A stretch of 64,000 bases of DNA from positions 228,989 through 292,988 of the forward strand of contig NZ_SPQT01000006.1 of assembly GCF_004571025.1 (NCBI RefSeq). The letters are read 5' to 3'. The notes beneath the pieces were generated by a model. It saw only the letters and a program-made list of their open reading frames with translations. It ran no database searches and had not been told where the DNA came from. Made by a program: the position numbers and the translations under genes. The DNA comes from Bradyrhizobium niftali. GTDB taxonomy: Bacteria; Pseudomonadota; Alphaproteobacteria; Rhizobiales; Xanthobacteraceae. Shown here in pieces: positions 9,783 through 18,459 of this stretch (within the stretch, counting starts at the first letter, position 1; each line of letters opens with the position of its first letter).

Positions 9783-10757
9783 GTGACGGCCCGAAGATTC
9801 ATGCTGGCGCTGGCCGCCGGCCTGCTCGGCGTAGCCGCCGCAGCCCCCTCATTGGCGCAAGACTATCCCACGCACGCGGTCCGGATCGTCGTGCCCTTCG
9901 GCGCCGGCGGGCCAGCCGACGTCGCGGCCCGGCTGATCGGCAACGCGCTCCAGGAGAGCTTTGGCCAGCCCTTCGTGATCGAGAACCGCACCGGCGCGGG
10001 CGGTGTCATCGGCACCGTCGAGGCGGCGAAGTCGGCGGCCGACGGCTACACGCTGTTGATGATGTCCAACACCCAGACCGCGAATGAATCGCTGCTGACG
10101 CCGGAGCAACGCAAATACGAGCTGATGCGCGACCTCGCGCCGATCGCGCCGGTGAACTATTCCGACCTCGTCATCGTGGTGAACCCGCAGGTTCCAGCCA
10201 AGACGCTGCAAGAGTTCATCGCGCTCGCCAAATCGCAACCGGGCAAGCTGAACTACGCCTCCTCCGGCCAGGGCACGCCCTATCACATGGCGGGCGAGCT
10301 GTTCAAAGCGATGGCGGGCATCAACGTCGTCCACGTGCCCTACCGCAACAGCGGCGAGGCGCGCAGCGGCGTGATCGGTGGACAGGTGCAGATGATGATC
10401 GACGCCGTGCCGGCAATGGCGCCGAATATCGCCGAGAACCAGGTCCGCGCCCTCGCCACCACCGGCCAGCAGCGCTCGGCGGTGCTGCCGAACGTTCCGA
10501 CCGCTGGCGAGGCCGGCGCAGCAGGCTATGAGGCCACGATCTGGCTCGGCCTGATGGCACCGGCGGGCACGCCAAAGCCTGTTATCGACAAACTCAATGC
10601 CGCCGTAAACGCAATGGTGAAGCGACCCGACATCATAAAACTCTGGACCGCGCAGGGTGCCATGCCCATGTCGATGACGCCGGAGCAGTTCGACAAGTTC
10701 CTGCGCGGCGACATCGAGAAATGGGCCGACGTCGTCAAGAAGTTCGACAAGTCCTGA
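9783..10757 (+). CDS. Bug/TctC-family periplasmic solute-binding protein
   Basis: The 324-residue exported protein probably binds a carboxylate-type solute. GTG 9783 follows a strong GGGAGGTGG site. Residues 1-26 form a signal peptide ending at a likely SLAQ-DYP cleavage. The mature part has the family signature: VRIVVPFGAGGPADVAAR, ENRTGAGG near 66-73 and PYRNSGEA near 180. It is the first gene of a run with the molybdenum hydroxylase subunits, 15 bases upstream of the small subunit. The bound solute may therefore be the hydroxylase substrate. No TctA/TctB membrane partner is nearby, which is usual for Bug proteins. Confidence 0.85.
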   Translation: MTARRFMLALAAGLLGVAAAAPSLAQDYPTHAVRIVVPFGAGGPADVAARLIGNALQESFGQPFVIENRTGAGGVIGTVEAAKSAADGYTLLMMSNTQTANESLLTPEQRKYELMRDLAPIAPVNYSDLVIVVNPQVPAKTLQEFIALAKSQPGKLNYASSGQGTPYHMAGELFKAMAGINVVHVPYRNSGEARSGVIGGQVQMMIDAVPAMAPNIAENQVRALATTGQQRSAVLPNVPTAGEAGAAGYEATIWLGLMAPAGTPKPVIDKLNAAVNAMVKRPDIIKLWTAQGAMPMSMTPEQFDKFLRGDIEKWADVVKKFDKS

Positions 10758-10772
10758 GGCGGTAGAACGACC

Positions 10773-11243
10773 ATGCCGACCATTCAATTCCAGCTCAACG
10801 GCGCGGCCATGGCTGTGGATGCGGATCCGGATCAGACGCTGCTCGAGGTGCTGCGCGGCCGGCTCGGCGTCACCGGTCCGCATTTCGGCTGCGGCGCCGG
10901 TGAGTGCGGAGCCTGTCATGTCATGATCGGCGATCGCGCGATGGCCTCCTGCGACATGCCGATGTGGTCGGTCGCAGGCAAGGACGTCGTCACGATCGAA
11001 GGGCTCGGCACGGCCGAGCAACCGCATCCGCTGCAGCGCGCCTTCATCTCCGAACAGGCGATGCAATGCGGCTATTGCGTTGCGGGAATCCTGATCAGCG
11101 CGGCGGCGCTGCTGAAGCGCAATCCATCGCCGACGGAGGCCGAGGTCAGAACGGCTCTCGACCGCAACCTGTGCCGTTGCGGATCGCATAACCGCATGGT
11201 CCGCGCCGTGCTGCGCGCGGCCTCGGAGATGGCCGCCACATGA
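10773..11243 (+). CDS. (2Fe-2S) small subunit of a molybdenum hydroxylase
   Basis: The 156-residue protein carries electrons from the molybdenum site of a xanthine oxidase-family enzyme such as isoquinoline 1-oxidoreductase or nicotinate dehydrogenase. A plant-type cluster is bound by Cys40, Cys45, Cys48 and Cys60 (GCGAGECGAC). The second cluster uses Cys99, Cys102, Cys134 and Cys136 (QCGYC and CRCG). Gln98 is at the position that usually contacts the pterin cofactor. The length is normal. The gene overlaps the large-subunit gene by four bases (ATGA). No FAD-subunit gene is present, as in the isoquinoline and nicotinate type. Confidence 0.9.
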   Translation: MPTIQFQLNGAAMAVDADPDQTLLEVLRGRLGVTGPHFGCGAGECGACHVMIGDRAMASCDMPMWSVAGKDVVTIEGLGTAEQPHPLQRAFISEQAMQCGYCVAGILISAAALLKRNPSPTEAEVRTALDRNLCRCGSHNRMVRAVLRAASEMAAT

Positions 11244-13366
11244 CGCTCCCTGCCCCAAGCCTGCCGGTCAGCCTCTTGGCCAATCCAAGACTGTCGTCCT
11301 GGGTGCGGTTCACCGGCGACAGCCGTGTCGCGATCTCGCCCGGCAAGGTCGAGATCGGCCAGGGCATCGTCACGGCGCTGGCCCAGATCGCCGCGGACGA
11401 GCTCGACGTCGAGATCGGCCGCATCGAAATGATCCGTGCCTCGACGGCTGCGAGCCCGAACGAAGGCGTCACCTCCGGCAGCCTTTCGATCCAGCAATCC
11501 GGCCGCGCGCTGCGCCACGCATGTGCCGAGGTGCGCCAGCGTTTCCTCGTCGCGGCGTCGGAACGTCTCGGGGTCGATGCGTCGCTGCTCGATGTCGATG
11601 ACGGCGTGATCTCGGGCCCTGGCAATGTCAGGACCAGCTATTGGGAGCTCGCTGGTGACGTCTCGCTCGATCACGACGCCACGGCGGGCGTAACAGCAAA
11701 GACCGCCGCCACGCGCGCCGTCGCCGGACATTCAGTGCAACGCGTTGATATTCCCGACAAGGTATTCGCGCGGCCGCGCTTCATCCATGACTATGCGCTA
11801 CCCGGCCTGCTGCACGGACGCGTGCTGCGGCCGAACGTCTCAGGCGCAAGGTTGATCGCGCTCGACGAAGCAATGGCGCGCGCCCTTCCCGTATTCGTTG
11901 CGATCGCCCGTGACGGCGGATTTGCCGGCGTGGTCGCTGACAGCGAGATGGCTGCGGAAGCTGCGTTGAAGACCCTGCGCAAGGGTGCAACGTGGTCGGA
12001 GGGCGAGCCGCTGCCTGACGAAGATGATCTGGCCGGCTTTCTGAAGAGCCAACCGGTCGAGACGACCGTTATCGACACAAGAACAGCGGCGTCGACGACG
12101 AAGGCCGCGCGCACTCTGCGCCGGCAATACACCCGCCCCTACATCGCGCACGCCTCGATCGCACCGTCCTGTGCGATGGCGCGGTGGGAGGGCGATCGTG
12201 TCCAGGTCTGGACCCACAGCCAGGGCGTCTATCTGCTGCGCGCCGATCTCGCGATCGTGCTCAGGTTGCCGGCGGAAAACATCGTCGTCGAGCATATGGA
12301 GGGCGCCGGCTGCTACGGGCACAATGCAGCCGACGACGTCGCGCTCGATGCCGTGCTGCTGGCGAAAGCGGCCGGCGGCCGGCCAGTCCGGGTGCAGTGG
12401 TCGCGCCACGACGAGATGTCCCACGCGCCATTCGGCGCGGCCATGGCCATCGAGATCGCGGCCGATCTCGATGCAGACAACGAGATCGTCGGCTGGCGCC
12501 ATGCGATCTGGAGCAACGGCCATGCGGCGCGGCCGGGGCGCGCGGCACAGCCGGCGCTGCTGGCGGCAACCGAGATCGCAAATCCCTACCCGCGCATGAT
12601 CTCGACCAATCCACCGGCGGCCAATGGCGGCGGCGGTGACCGCAATTCGGTTCCGCTCTACGATTTTCCGGCCTGGACGATCATCAGCCACCGCCTGCTG
12701 ACCATGCCGGTGCGCACCTCGGCGCTGCGGACGCTGGGCGCGCAAGGCAACGTGTTCGCCATCGAATCCCTGCTCGACGAGATCGCCGTTTTGCGCAACG
12801 AGGATCCGGTCGCGTTTCGCCTGCGCCATCTGCGCGACGAGCGTGCAAAGGACGTCATCCGCGCCGCGGCCCAGCGCGCGCAGTGGAAGCCGGAGAAGCG
12901 GACCGGTATCGGCTACGGCGTCGGCTTTGCGCGCTACAAGAACACGGGCGCCTATTGCGCTGCGATTGCGGAGATCGAAGGCTCCGACGACATCCGCGTG
13001 AGGCGGCTGACGCTCGCGGTCGATGTCGGCGAGGCCATCAACCCTGACGGCGTCATCAACCAGATCGAGGGCGGCGCGATCCAGGCGACGAGCTGGGTGC
13101 TGAAGGAGCGCGTCCGCTTCGACCGGACACGCATTGCCTCCACCTCCTGGACGGACTATCCGATCCTGACGTTCAGCGAGGTGCCGGCGGTGGATGTCGA
13201 GATCATCCAGCGGCCGGAGAGCGAGCCGGTCGGCGCCGGCGAGGCCGCGCACGGCCCGATAGCGGCGGCGATCGCGAACGCGGTCCACGATTGCCTGGGC
13301 GTGCGCGTGCGCGACCTGCCGATCACACGCGACAAGATCATCGCAGCCATGGAGCTTGCATCGTGA
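11240..13366 (+). CDS. molybdenum-cofactor large subunit (IorB/NicB-like)
   Basis: The 708-residue protein would hydroxylate a heterocycle or aldehyde together with the preceding 2Fe-2S subunit. Blocks typical of the family are visible: KVEIGQG near 33-39, the middle aldehyde-oxidase segment around FIHDYALPGLLHGRVLRP (about 182-199), and the C-terminal VGAGEAAHGP with the catalytic-type Glu668. There is no twin-Arg signal and no C-terminal cytochrome c domain of the kind fused to some nicotinate dehydrogenases, so the electron acceptor is unknown. It is translationally coupled on both sides: ATGA upstream, GTGA downstream. The substrate is not deducible; nicotinate-like N-heterocycles are one possibility. 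Confidence 0.85.
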   Translation: MTLPAPSLPVSLLANPRLSSWVRFTGDSRVAISPGKVEIGQGIVTALAQIAADELDVEIGRIEMIRASTAASPNEGVTSGSLSIQQSGRALRHACAEVRQRFLVAASERLGVDASLLDVDDGVISGPGNVRTSYWELAGDVSLDHDATAGVTAKTAATRAVAGHSVQRVDIPDKVFARPRFIHDYALPGLLHGRVLRPNVSGARLIALDEAMARALPVFVAIARDGGFAGVVADSEMAAEAALKTLRKGATWSEGEPLPDEDDLAGFLKSQPVETTVIDTRTAASTTKAARTLRRQYTRPYIAHASIAPSCAMARWEGDRVQVWTHSQGVYLLRADLAIVLRLPAENIVVEHMEGAGCYGHNAADDVALDAVLLAKAAGGRPVRVQWSRHDEMSHAPFGAAMAIEIAADLDADNEIVGWRHAIWSNGHAARPGRAAQPALLAATEIANPYPRMISTNPPAANGGGGDRNSVPLYDFPAWTIISHRLLTMPVRTSALRTLGAQGNVFAIESLLDEIAVLRNEDPVAFRLRHLRDERAKDVIRAAAQRAQWKPEKRTGIGYGVGFARYKNTGAYCAAIAEIEGSDDIRVRRLTLAVDVGEAINPDGVINQIEGGAIQATSWVLKERVRFDRTRIASTSWTDYPILTFSEVPAVDVEIIQRPESEPVGAGEAAHGPIAAAIANAVHDCLGVRVRDLPITRDKIIAAMELAS

Positions 13367-14061
13367 CGACAGTGAACATCTTGAGCGGCGGCGCGGCGCA
13401 AGGCCTGGTGCGCGGCGTTGCCGAGGCCTACAAGGCGCAGACCGGGTTCGGCATCGACGGCGAGTTCGGCGCCGTCGGCATCATGGCCGACAAGCTGCGT
13501 GCGAATACGCCGGCCGATCTCGTGATCCTGACGCAGTCGCTCCTCGCAAGGCTCGCGGAGGAGAAGCTCGTCGTCTCCTCCTCGATCGCAGATGTCGGCA
13601 GAGTTGAAACCGCGCTTGCGGTCCGTAACCGCGATCCCAAGGTGGCCGTGAAGACTGAAGGTGATCTGCGCGAGGTCCTGCGTGCCGCAGACGCCATCTA
13701 TGTTCCGGACACCAGGGCTTCGACCGCGGGCCAGCACGTCGCAAAGGTCCTGGATCAGCTCGGAATCGCCTACGAGCTCGCATCGCGTCTCAAGATATTC
13801 CCGAACGGCGCGACCGCGATGCGGGAGCTTGCCACGTCCGCCGCGACGCGGCCGATCGGCTGCACCCAGGCGACCGAGATCATCGCGACCGACGGCATTG
13901 CGTTGTCGGGATCGCTGCCGCCGGGCTGCGAGCTGGTGACAATGTACACGGCCGGTGTGACCACGCGGGCCGCACATCCGAAAGAAGCCGCCGCGCTGAT
14001 CGCTTTGCTGACCGGCGCAGACCGACGGGAGCTGCGCCAGCGCGCGGGATTTGCCGGCTAG
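13363..14061 (+). CDS. ModA-like substrate-binding protein without signal peptide
   Basis: The 232-residue protein has the type II periplasmic-binding fold of molybdate-binding ModA: TVNILSGGAAQGLV at the very start, ADLVILTQSLL near 48-58, and a C-terminal PKEAAALIALLTG segment. GTG 13363 overlaps the stop of the large subunit (GTGA). No signal peptide precedes the first strand, and no export-type extension is available because upstream sequence in this frame codes nothing plausible. The protein is thus probably cytoplasmic. Coupling to a molybdenum hydroxylase suggests a role in handling molybdate, cofactor or substrate, but this is inference. No modB or modC is nearby. Confidence 0.75.
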   Translation: MTTVNILSGGAAQGLVRGVAEAYKAQTGFGIDGEFGAVGIMADKLRANTPADLVILTQSLLARLAEEKLVVSSSIADVGRVETALAVRNRDPKVAVKTEGDLREVLRAADAIYVPDTRASTAGQHVAKVLDQLGIAYELASRLKIFPNGATAMRELATSAATRPIGCTQATEIIATDGIALSGSLPPGCELVTMYTAGVTTRAAHPKEAAALIALLTGADRRELRQRAGFAG

Positions 14062-14076
14062 GCGCCGACTGTCGTC

Positions 14077-14883
14077 CTATTTGTGCAATTGGGTGAGCCC
14101 GGTCGGCGGACCGTCGACCGCCGTCCAGCCGCCATCGACGAACAGCGTGCTGCCGCTGACATAGCTCGCGGCGTCGGAAGCGAGATAGGCCACCGCCGTT
14201 GCGACCTCGTCGGCGCTGCTCCAGCGGTTGAACACGGTGTGGCCGGCATAGAGATTGTAGATGTCGGGACGCTGCTTGAACGGGCCGGTGAGCGCGGTCT
14301 CGGCGATGCTCGGCGCAATCGCGTTGACGCGCACGCCGGCATGACCGACCTCGGAGGCAAAGCCCTTCACCAGCAGGCCGATCGCCGCCTTGGTCGAGCC
14401 ATAGACGCCAAGGCCCGGTTCGATGGTCACCGCGCGCACCGAAGAGCACGCGATGATGCTGCCGCCCTTCTGCTCGACCATGATGCGGCCGAAAGCCTGG
14501 AAGAACCAGACCGTGCCCTTGACGTTGAGGTTAAGGACGCGGTCGAGATCCTCCTCGGTGTAGTCGAGGATCGTCTTGCGGATGTTGAGCCCGGGCGTCG
14601 TCACGGCGATGTCGAGCCGCGGGAACTTCTGCATCACGGTTTTGGCCAGCGCGTGGACGTCCGCAGCACTCGCGGCGTCACACGCGGCCGCCTCGGCCCA
14701 GCCGCCCTTGTCGCGAATGCCGGCGGCGGTCGCTTCCGCTGCATCAATCGCACGATCGGCACAGACGATTCGAGCACCGAGCCCGGCCAGCGCCTCGGCC
14801 GACGATTTGCCGATGCCCGAGGCGGCGCCGAGCACCACGGCCGTCTTGCCGGTGAGATCGAAGAGCTTGCGATAGTCGGTCAC
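14077..14883 (-). CDS. short-chain dehydrogenase/reductase (SDR)
   Basis: The 268-residue NAD(P)-dependent oxidoreductase starts at GTG 14883 (VTDYRKLFDL), with GAGGGAGAA upstream; the longer frame to 14940 is less likely. The cofactor loop is GAASGIGKSSA near 19-29. The catalytic Ser is in ACSSVRA and the YxxxK pair in VYGSTKAA. The C-terminal FVDGGWTAVDGP is typical. It is convergent with the ModA-like gene, 15 bases apart, and lies just downstream of the TRAP transporter genes on the same strand. It may therefore act on the transported compound, probably a hydroxy or keto acid. Confidence 0.85.
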   Translation of the reverse strand: MTDYRKLFDLTGKTAVVLGAASGIGKSSAEALAGLGARIVCADRAIDAAEATAAGIRDKGGWAEAAACDAASAADVHALAKTVMQKFPRLDIAVTTPGLNIRKTILDYTEEDLDRVLNLNVKGTVWFFQAFGRIMVEQKGGSIIACSSVRAVTIEPGLGVYGSTKAAIGLLVKGFASEVGHAGVRVNAIAPSIAETALTGPFKQRPDIYNLYAGHTVFNRWSSADEVATAVAYLASDAASYVSGSTLFVDGGWTAVDGPPTGLTQLHK

Positions 14884-14961
14884 GGACAGATTCTCCCTCT
14901 TGCTGTGACGCAAGCTACGCAAGCCCGCTGCGCCGGCCAAGTGCCGGCGCGCGCACGGCAG

Positions 14962-16254
14962 CTATCCCTTGTATCCCATCAGCAGACGCGGCAGCCACAG
15001 CGAGAAGGCGGGGACGTAAGTGACGAACATCAATGCTGCGATCAGCGCGGCATAGAACGGCAGGATGGTGCGCATCACCGCGCCCACCGAGATGCCGCCG
15101 ATGGCGCAGCCCACGAACTGCGTCGTTCCGACCGGCGGGGTGTTCAGCCCCAGCGCGCAGTTGATCAGCATGAGCATGCCGAACTGCACGGGATCCATGC
15201 CCGCCTTCATCGCGATCGGCAGGAAGATCGGGGTGCAGATCAGGATGGTCGCCGCCATGTCCATGAAGGTGCCGAGCACGAACAGGATGACGTTGATGAG
15301 CAGGAATATGACCCAGGGTTGCGAGGACACCTTGCTCATCAGGTCGCCGGCGAAATCGGCCACCTCGTAGAGTCCCATCAGATACTGGAACATGGTGGAG
15401 ACGCCGATCAGCAGCAGCACCACGCCCGTCGTCTTCACCGCCTTGGCGGCAGCCCGCAGGAAGTTCGGCAAGGTCATGGTGCGGTAGATGAAGAACGTCA
15501 GCACGATCGTGTAGGTGACTGCGACGGCCGCGGATTCAGTTGCGGTGAAAACGCCGGACAGGATGCCCGCCAGGATGATACCGACGATCAGAAGACCAGG
15601 CAGCGCGGCCGCGAACGAGCGGAAGACCTCGGTCCAGCCCGGAAACTTGCCGGCCGGATAGCCGCGCTTCACCGCGACCGCGTAAGCGGCGACCAGCATG
15701 CACACCATCAGCACGAGCGCCGGCAGCAGGCCGGCGGCGATCAGCGCGCCGATCGACACCTTGCCTCCGGCGGCCAGCGCATAGATGATCATGTTGTGGC
15801 TGGTCGGCATCAAGGCTCCGACCAGCGAGGCGTGGGTGGTGACGTTGACGGCGTAGTCGGTGTCGAAACCTTCCTTTTTCATCATCGGGATCATCACCGC
15901 GCCCATCGCCGACACGTCGGCCACGGGCGAACCGGAGACGCCGCCGAACAGCGTGCAGGCGACCACGTTCGACATGCCGAGCCCGCCGCGGATGTGTCCG
16001 ACGAGATTCTTGGCGAGCTGCACGATCTTGTCGGCGACGCCGCCATGCAGCATCAGCTCACCGCTGAAGACGAAGAACGGAATGGCGAGGAACGAGAAGA
16101 TGTTCATCCCCGACATCATCTGCTGGAAGATGACGGCGACCGGCAGGCCTTCGTAGAGGATGGTGCAGATCGCCGACAGGCCGATCGCGAAGGCGACGGG
16201 GACGCCGAGGATCAGGAAGCCGAAGAAGGAGGCGCCGAGAATGATCAATTCCAT
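14962..16254 (-). CDS. dctM: TRAP transporter large permease (DctM)
   Basis: The 430-residue inner-membrane protein is the ion-coupled translocation subunit of a tripartite TRAP transporter. About twelve hydrophobic segments run through the whole length. Family blocks include LAIPFFVFSGELM near 55-68, GGVSGSPVADVSAMG near 104-118 and GLNTPPVGTTQF near 370. It starts at ATG 16254, overlapping the end of the small permease gene by ten bases, so the two are co-translated. It works with DctQ and the binding protein upstream. Confidence 0.92.
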   Translation of the reverse strand: MELIILGASFFGFLILGVPVAFAIGLSAICTILYEGLPVAVIFQQMMSGMNIFSFLAIPFFVFSGELMLHGGVADKIVQLAKNLVGHIRGGLGMSNVVACTLFGGVSGSPVADVSAMGAVMIPMMKKEGFDTDYAVNVTTHASLVGALMPTSHNMIIYALAAGGKVSIGALIAAGLLPALVLMVCMLVAAYAVAVKRGYPAGKFPGWTEVFRSFAAALPGLLIVGIILAGILSGVFTATESAAVAVTYTIVLTFFIYRTMTLPNFLRAAAKAVKTTGVVLLLIGVSTMFQYLMGLYEVADFAGDLMSKVSSQPWVIFLLINVILFVLGTFMDMAATILICTPIFLPIAMKAGMDPVQFGMLMLINCALGLNTPPVGTTQFVGCAIGGISVGAVMRTILPFYAALIAALMFVTYVPAFSLWLPRLLMGYKG

Positions 16255-16793
16255 GAGGGGACGACCTCTTCGCCGCGCAGGAGAGCAATGATGTGCTCGA
16301 TTGAAAAGGAGACGATCAGGACGCCGGAGGCGATCAGCGGCACGTAGCGGATGACCTCGGGCAGGCCGAGATTGGGAATCTTCACGGTGCCGACCGACGC
16401 TCCGAGGATCCAGCCATTGTAGGCCATCGCAATGCCGAACACGGCGACCAGAACGTGGATCACGAGCTCGATCTTCTCGCGCACATTATCCGGAAGCATG
16501 ACCAGCAGACTGTCCATGCCGATGTGTCCGGCATCGCGCACGCCGACGGCGGCGCCGATCAGCGTGACGTACAGTATCAGGACCAGCGCAAGGTTCTCCG
16601 TCCAGGTCGGGCTGGAATTGAGCACGTAACGTCCGAACACCTGGTAGAACACGATGGTGACGATGACCAGCAGGCCGGTCACGGACAGATACATGCCCGC
16701 GCGCGCAACGGGGGCATTGATCCGCGACAGCAGGCCGGTGGACGGGCGTCCGGCTATGTCCTGCTCGTGGCTTGCGACGTGTGGGTCTGTCAT
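16245..16793 (-). CDS. dctQ: TRAP transporter small permease (DctQ)
   Basis: The 182-residue membrane subunit has four hydrophobic segments (about 30-52, 65-85, 105-125 and 147-165). The characteristic SSPTWTENLALVLILY and GHIGMDSLL blocks are present. The start at ATG 16793 (MTDPHVASH) follows AAGGAGAGG. It lies between the binding protein and the large permease genes in the usual P-Q-M order. A stem-loop sits in the gap before it. Confidence 0.9.
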   Translation of the reverse strand: MTDPHVASHEQDIAGRPSTGLLSRINAPVARAGMYLSVTGLLVIVTIVFYQVFGRYVLNSSPTWTENLALVLILYVTLIGAAVGVRDAGHIGMDSLLVMLPDNVREKIELVIHVLVAVFGIAMAYNGWILGASVGTVKIPNLGLPEVIRYVPLIASGVLIVSFSIEHIIALLRGEEVVPSWN

Positions 16794-16811
16794 TCCCGCC
16801 TCTCCTTGCGT

Positions 16812-16845
16812 GGGTCCGGTGTCACCTCGCGGCGACGCCGGACCC
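16812..16845 (-). other. intercistronic stem-loop between dctP and dctQ
   Basis: GGGTCCGG (16812-16819) pairs with CCGGACCC (16838-16845), and three further inner pairs form across one mismatch. It lies between the dctP stop and the dctQ start, and no T-run follows. Such hairpins commonly protect the upstream mRNA or reduce readthrough, which would make more binding protein than permease; that role is inferred. Confidence 0.55.
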
Positions 16846-16857
16846 GACGCTATGGCC

Positions 16858-17829
16858 TTACTTCGTGTCCTGGATACGCTTGACGAGGCTCTGCAGCTTC
16901 TCGTCACCGGCGAACTTGGCGTAAACCGGCTTCATCGCGTCGACGAATTCCGCCTTGTTGGCGATCGTGACGACCTGGACGCCGGCAGCCTCGACGGTCT
17001 TGCGGGACGCCTGCTCGCGCTCGTCCCAGAGCTTGCGCATGACGGGCACCGATTCCTTGGCCGCCTTGCGGATCATCGCCTGATCCTCCTTGCTCAGCGT
17101 GTCCCAGACCTTCTTCGACATCACGAGAACTTCGGGCGCCAGCGAGTGCTCGGTGACGTTGTAGAACTTGGCGGCCTCGAAGTGACGCGAGGATTCGTAG
17201 GAGGGCCAGTTGTTCTCGGCAGCGTCCACCAGACCGGTCTTGAGCGCGGTATAGACCTCGCCATACGGCATCGGCGTCGGGTTGGCCCCGAGGCTCTGGA
17301 TCATGCCGACCCACAGGTCGGATTGCTGGACGCGGATCTTCAGACCCTTGAGGTCCGCGAGCGACTTGACCGGGGCCTTGACGGTGTAAATGGAGCGGGC
17401 GCCGCTGTCGTAATAGGCAAGGCCGACCAGGCCCGCCGGCTCCATCGCTGCCAGGATCTCATCGCCGATCGGCCCGTCAAGGACCGTGCGCATGTGCTGC
17501 GTGTCCCGGAAGACGAAGGGCAGGCACAACGCGATGGTCTCGGGCACGAAGTTGTTCAACGGCGATGCGTTGATTCGCATCATGTCGAGTGCGCCGATCT
17601 TGAGCTGCTCGATGGTGTCCTTCTCGGAGCCCAGGGCACCGTTGGGAAACACCTTCACGCCGAGCTTGCCGCCGCTCGCCGTCGCGAGCTGCTTGCCCAT
17701 GAACTTGACGGCCTCGACGGTCGGATAATCGGCGGGATGGATGTCGGCGGAGCGGAAATCGCGTGCGGTCGCCAAGGGCGCTGAGACCGCCAGCACAGCG
17801 GCTGCGATGATACCGGTGAGTGTCTTCAT
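16858..17829 (-). CDS. dctP: TRAP transporter substrate-binding protein (DctP)
   Basis: The 323-residue periplasmic protein delivers a carboxylate-type solute to DctQM. Residues 1-22 form a signal peptide ending LATA. The mature part carries the family sequence: FPNGALGSEKDTIEQLKIGALDM near 61-83, the DLKGLKIRVQQS block near 162-173 and PYGEVYTALKTGLVDAAENNW near 190-210. The usual solute-carboxylate-binding Arg would be in KIRVQQS. It is first in the operon and is made from a promoter in the 17830-18450 region. The ligand is not predictable from sequence alone. Confidence 0.9.
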   Translation of the reverse strand: MKTLTGIIAAAVLAVSAPLATARDFRSADIHPADYPTVEAVKFMGKQLATASGGKLGVKVFPNGALGSEKDTIEQLKIGALDMMRINASPLNNFVPETIALCLPFVFRDTQHMRTVLDGPIGDEILAAMEPAGLVGLAYYDSGARSIYTVKAPVKSLADLKGLKIRVQQSDLWVGMIQSLGANPTPMPYGEVYTALKTGLVDAAENNWPSYESSRHFEAAKFYNVTEHSLAPEVLVMSKKVWDTLSKEDQAMIRKAAKESVPVMRKLWDEREQASRKTVEAAGVQVVTIANKAEFVDAMKPVYAKFAGDEKLQSLVKRIQDTK

Positions 17830-17850
17830 CTGGGCTTCCTCCTGAGTTGA

Positions 17851-18111
17851 TTATGTCGTTGTCGGGCAAATGCTGCGCGCCGCCTTGGGTCGCTCCACTT
17901 CAGGTGTAAAGTCAAGCGTTACAAACGCACCACCTTGGTAGGATTGCGCGGCGGAGTCGAGCGGATTCGGCTGCTTCATGATCGCTGGCGCGGAAGATGC
18001 CGCCTTCATCGCGCTCCCCCGGGCGGGGGCCTGCGCGGCAAGTGCTCCCTGCCATCGCGCCTCGCCATCGGCCGATGCCGGATGCGAGCGAACGATGCTC
18101 GTCGTGTCCAT
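17851..18111 (-). CDS. small hypothetical protein
   Basis: This is an 86-residue reading frame starting at ATG 18111 (MDTTSIVRSHPASAD) with GAGAGG about eight bases upstream. It is rich in Ala and Pro, with no signal peptide or membrane segment. It ends 21 bases before the TRAP binding-protein gene on the same strand, so it could be the first gene of that operon. I do not recognise the family. The good ribosome-binding site and position support it, but composition alone could produce it. Confidence 0.35.
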   Translation of the reverse strand: MDTTSIVRSHPASADGEARWQGALAAQAPARGSAMKAASSAPAIMKQPNPLDSAAQSYQGGAFVTLDFTPEVERPKAARSICPTTT

Positions 18112-18266
18112 GGATGTTCCTCTCGGTTTGTGCTCGACCGCTATTGATTGCGGCTTGGAGGTTCGGACGAGACGGTCGCCCTTCCCGGTGAACGCGCAGC
18201 GTCGGCGCGATGTCGCCAACATCGTCCCTAGGGCGGGCGGCATTCTGAGTCCAAGCCAAATCCGGC

Positions 18267-18297
18267 ATCGATCGATGCAGGACTTGCATTGATCGAT
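18267..18297. promoter_or_regulatory. inverted repeat, possible operator
   Basis: ATCGATCGATGCA (18267-18279) and TGCATTGATCGAT (18285-18297) are complementary except for one base, with a five-base spacer. The repeat lies in the gap between the divergent TRAP/small-protein genes and the cyclase gene, a natural place for a shared operator. No cognate regulator gene is adjacent. The rest of 18112-18459 shows no gene. Confidence 0.45.
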
Positions 18298-18459
18298 CAC
18301 GCGCTGCCTCGGGGTGGTAATCGGCAGACACTTCCGATTTCCGGAATAATAGGACCGTCCTCCGGCGTGAGGCGGCTCTCCGGCGCGTGACTTGACGCCA
18401 CCGGTGCAGCCCCGACCAAATGCTCCGAAACAGCACCGGATCATCTCGAGGGAATGCCC

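Noticed and set aside
7084..9786. Very long plus-strand open frame of 900 codons opposite the molybdopterin oxidoreductase gene
   Set aside because: The minus-strand product has clear Fe-S and cofactor motifs. The plus-strand translation is Arg/His/Ala-rich without any family feature and is a GC-driven shadow.
9849..11258. Minus-strand 469-codon frame opposite the Bug-type and 2Fe-2S genes
   Set aside because: Antisense to two genes with unmistakable motifs; no plausible product.
11840..13288. Minus-strand 482-codon frame opposite the molybdenum hydroxylase large subunit
   Set aside because: Shadow frame with Arg/Asp bias; the sense gene has conserved cofactor motifs.
14083..16347. Plus-strand open frame of 754 codons opposite the SDR and TRAP permease genes
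   Set aside because: It is strongly His/Arg/Asp-biased, the mirror of a membrane protein gene, and crosses two real genes.
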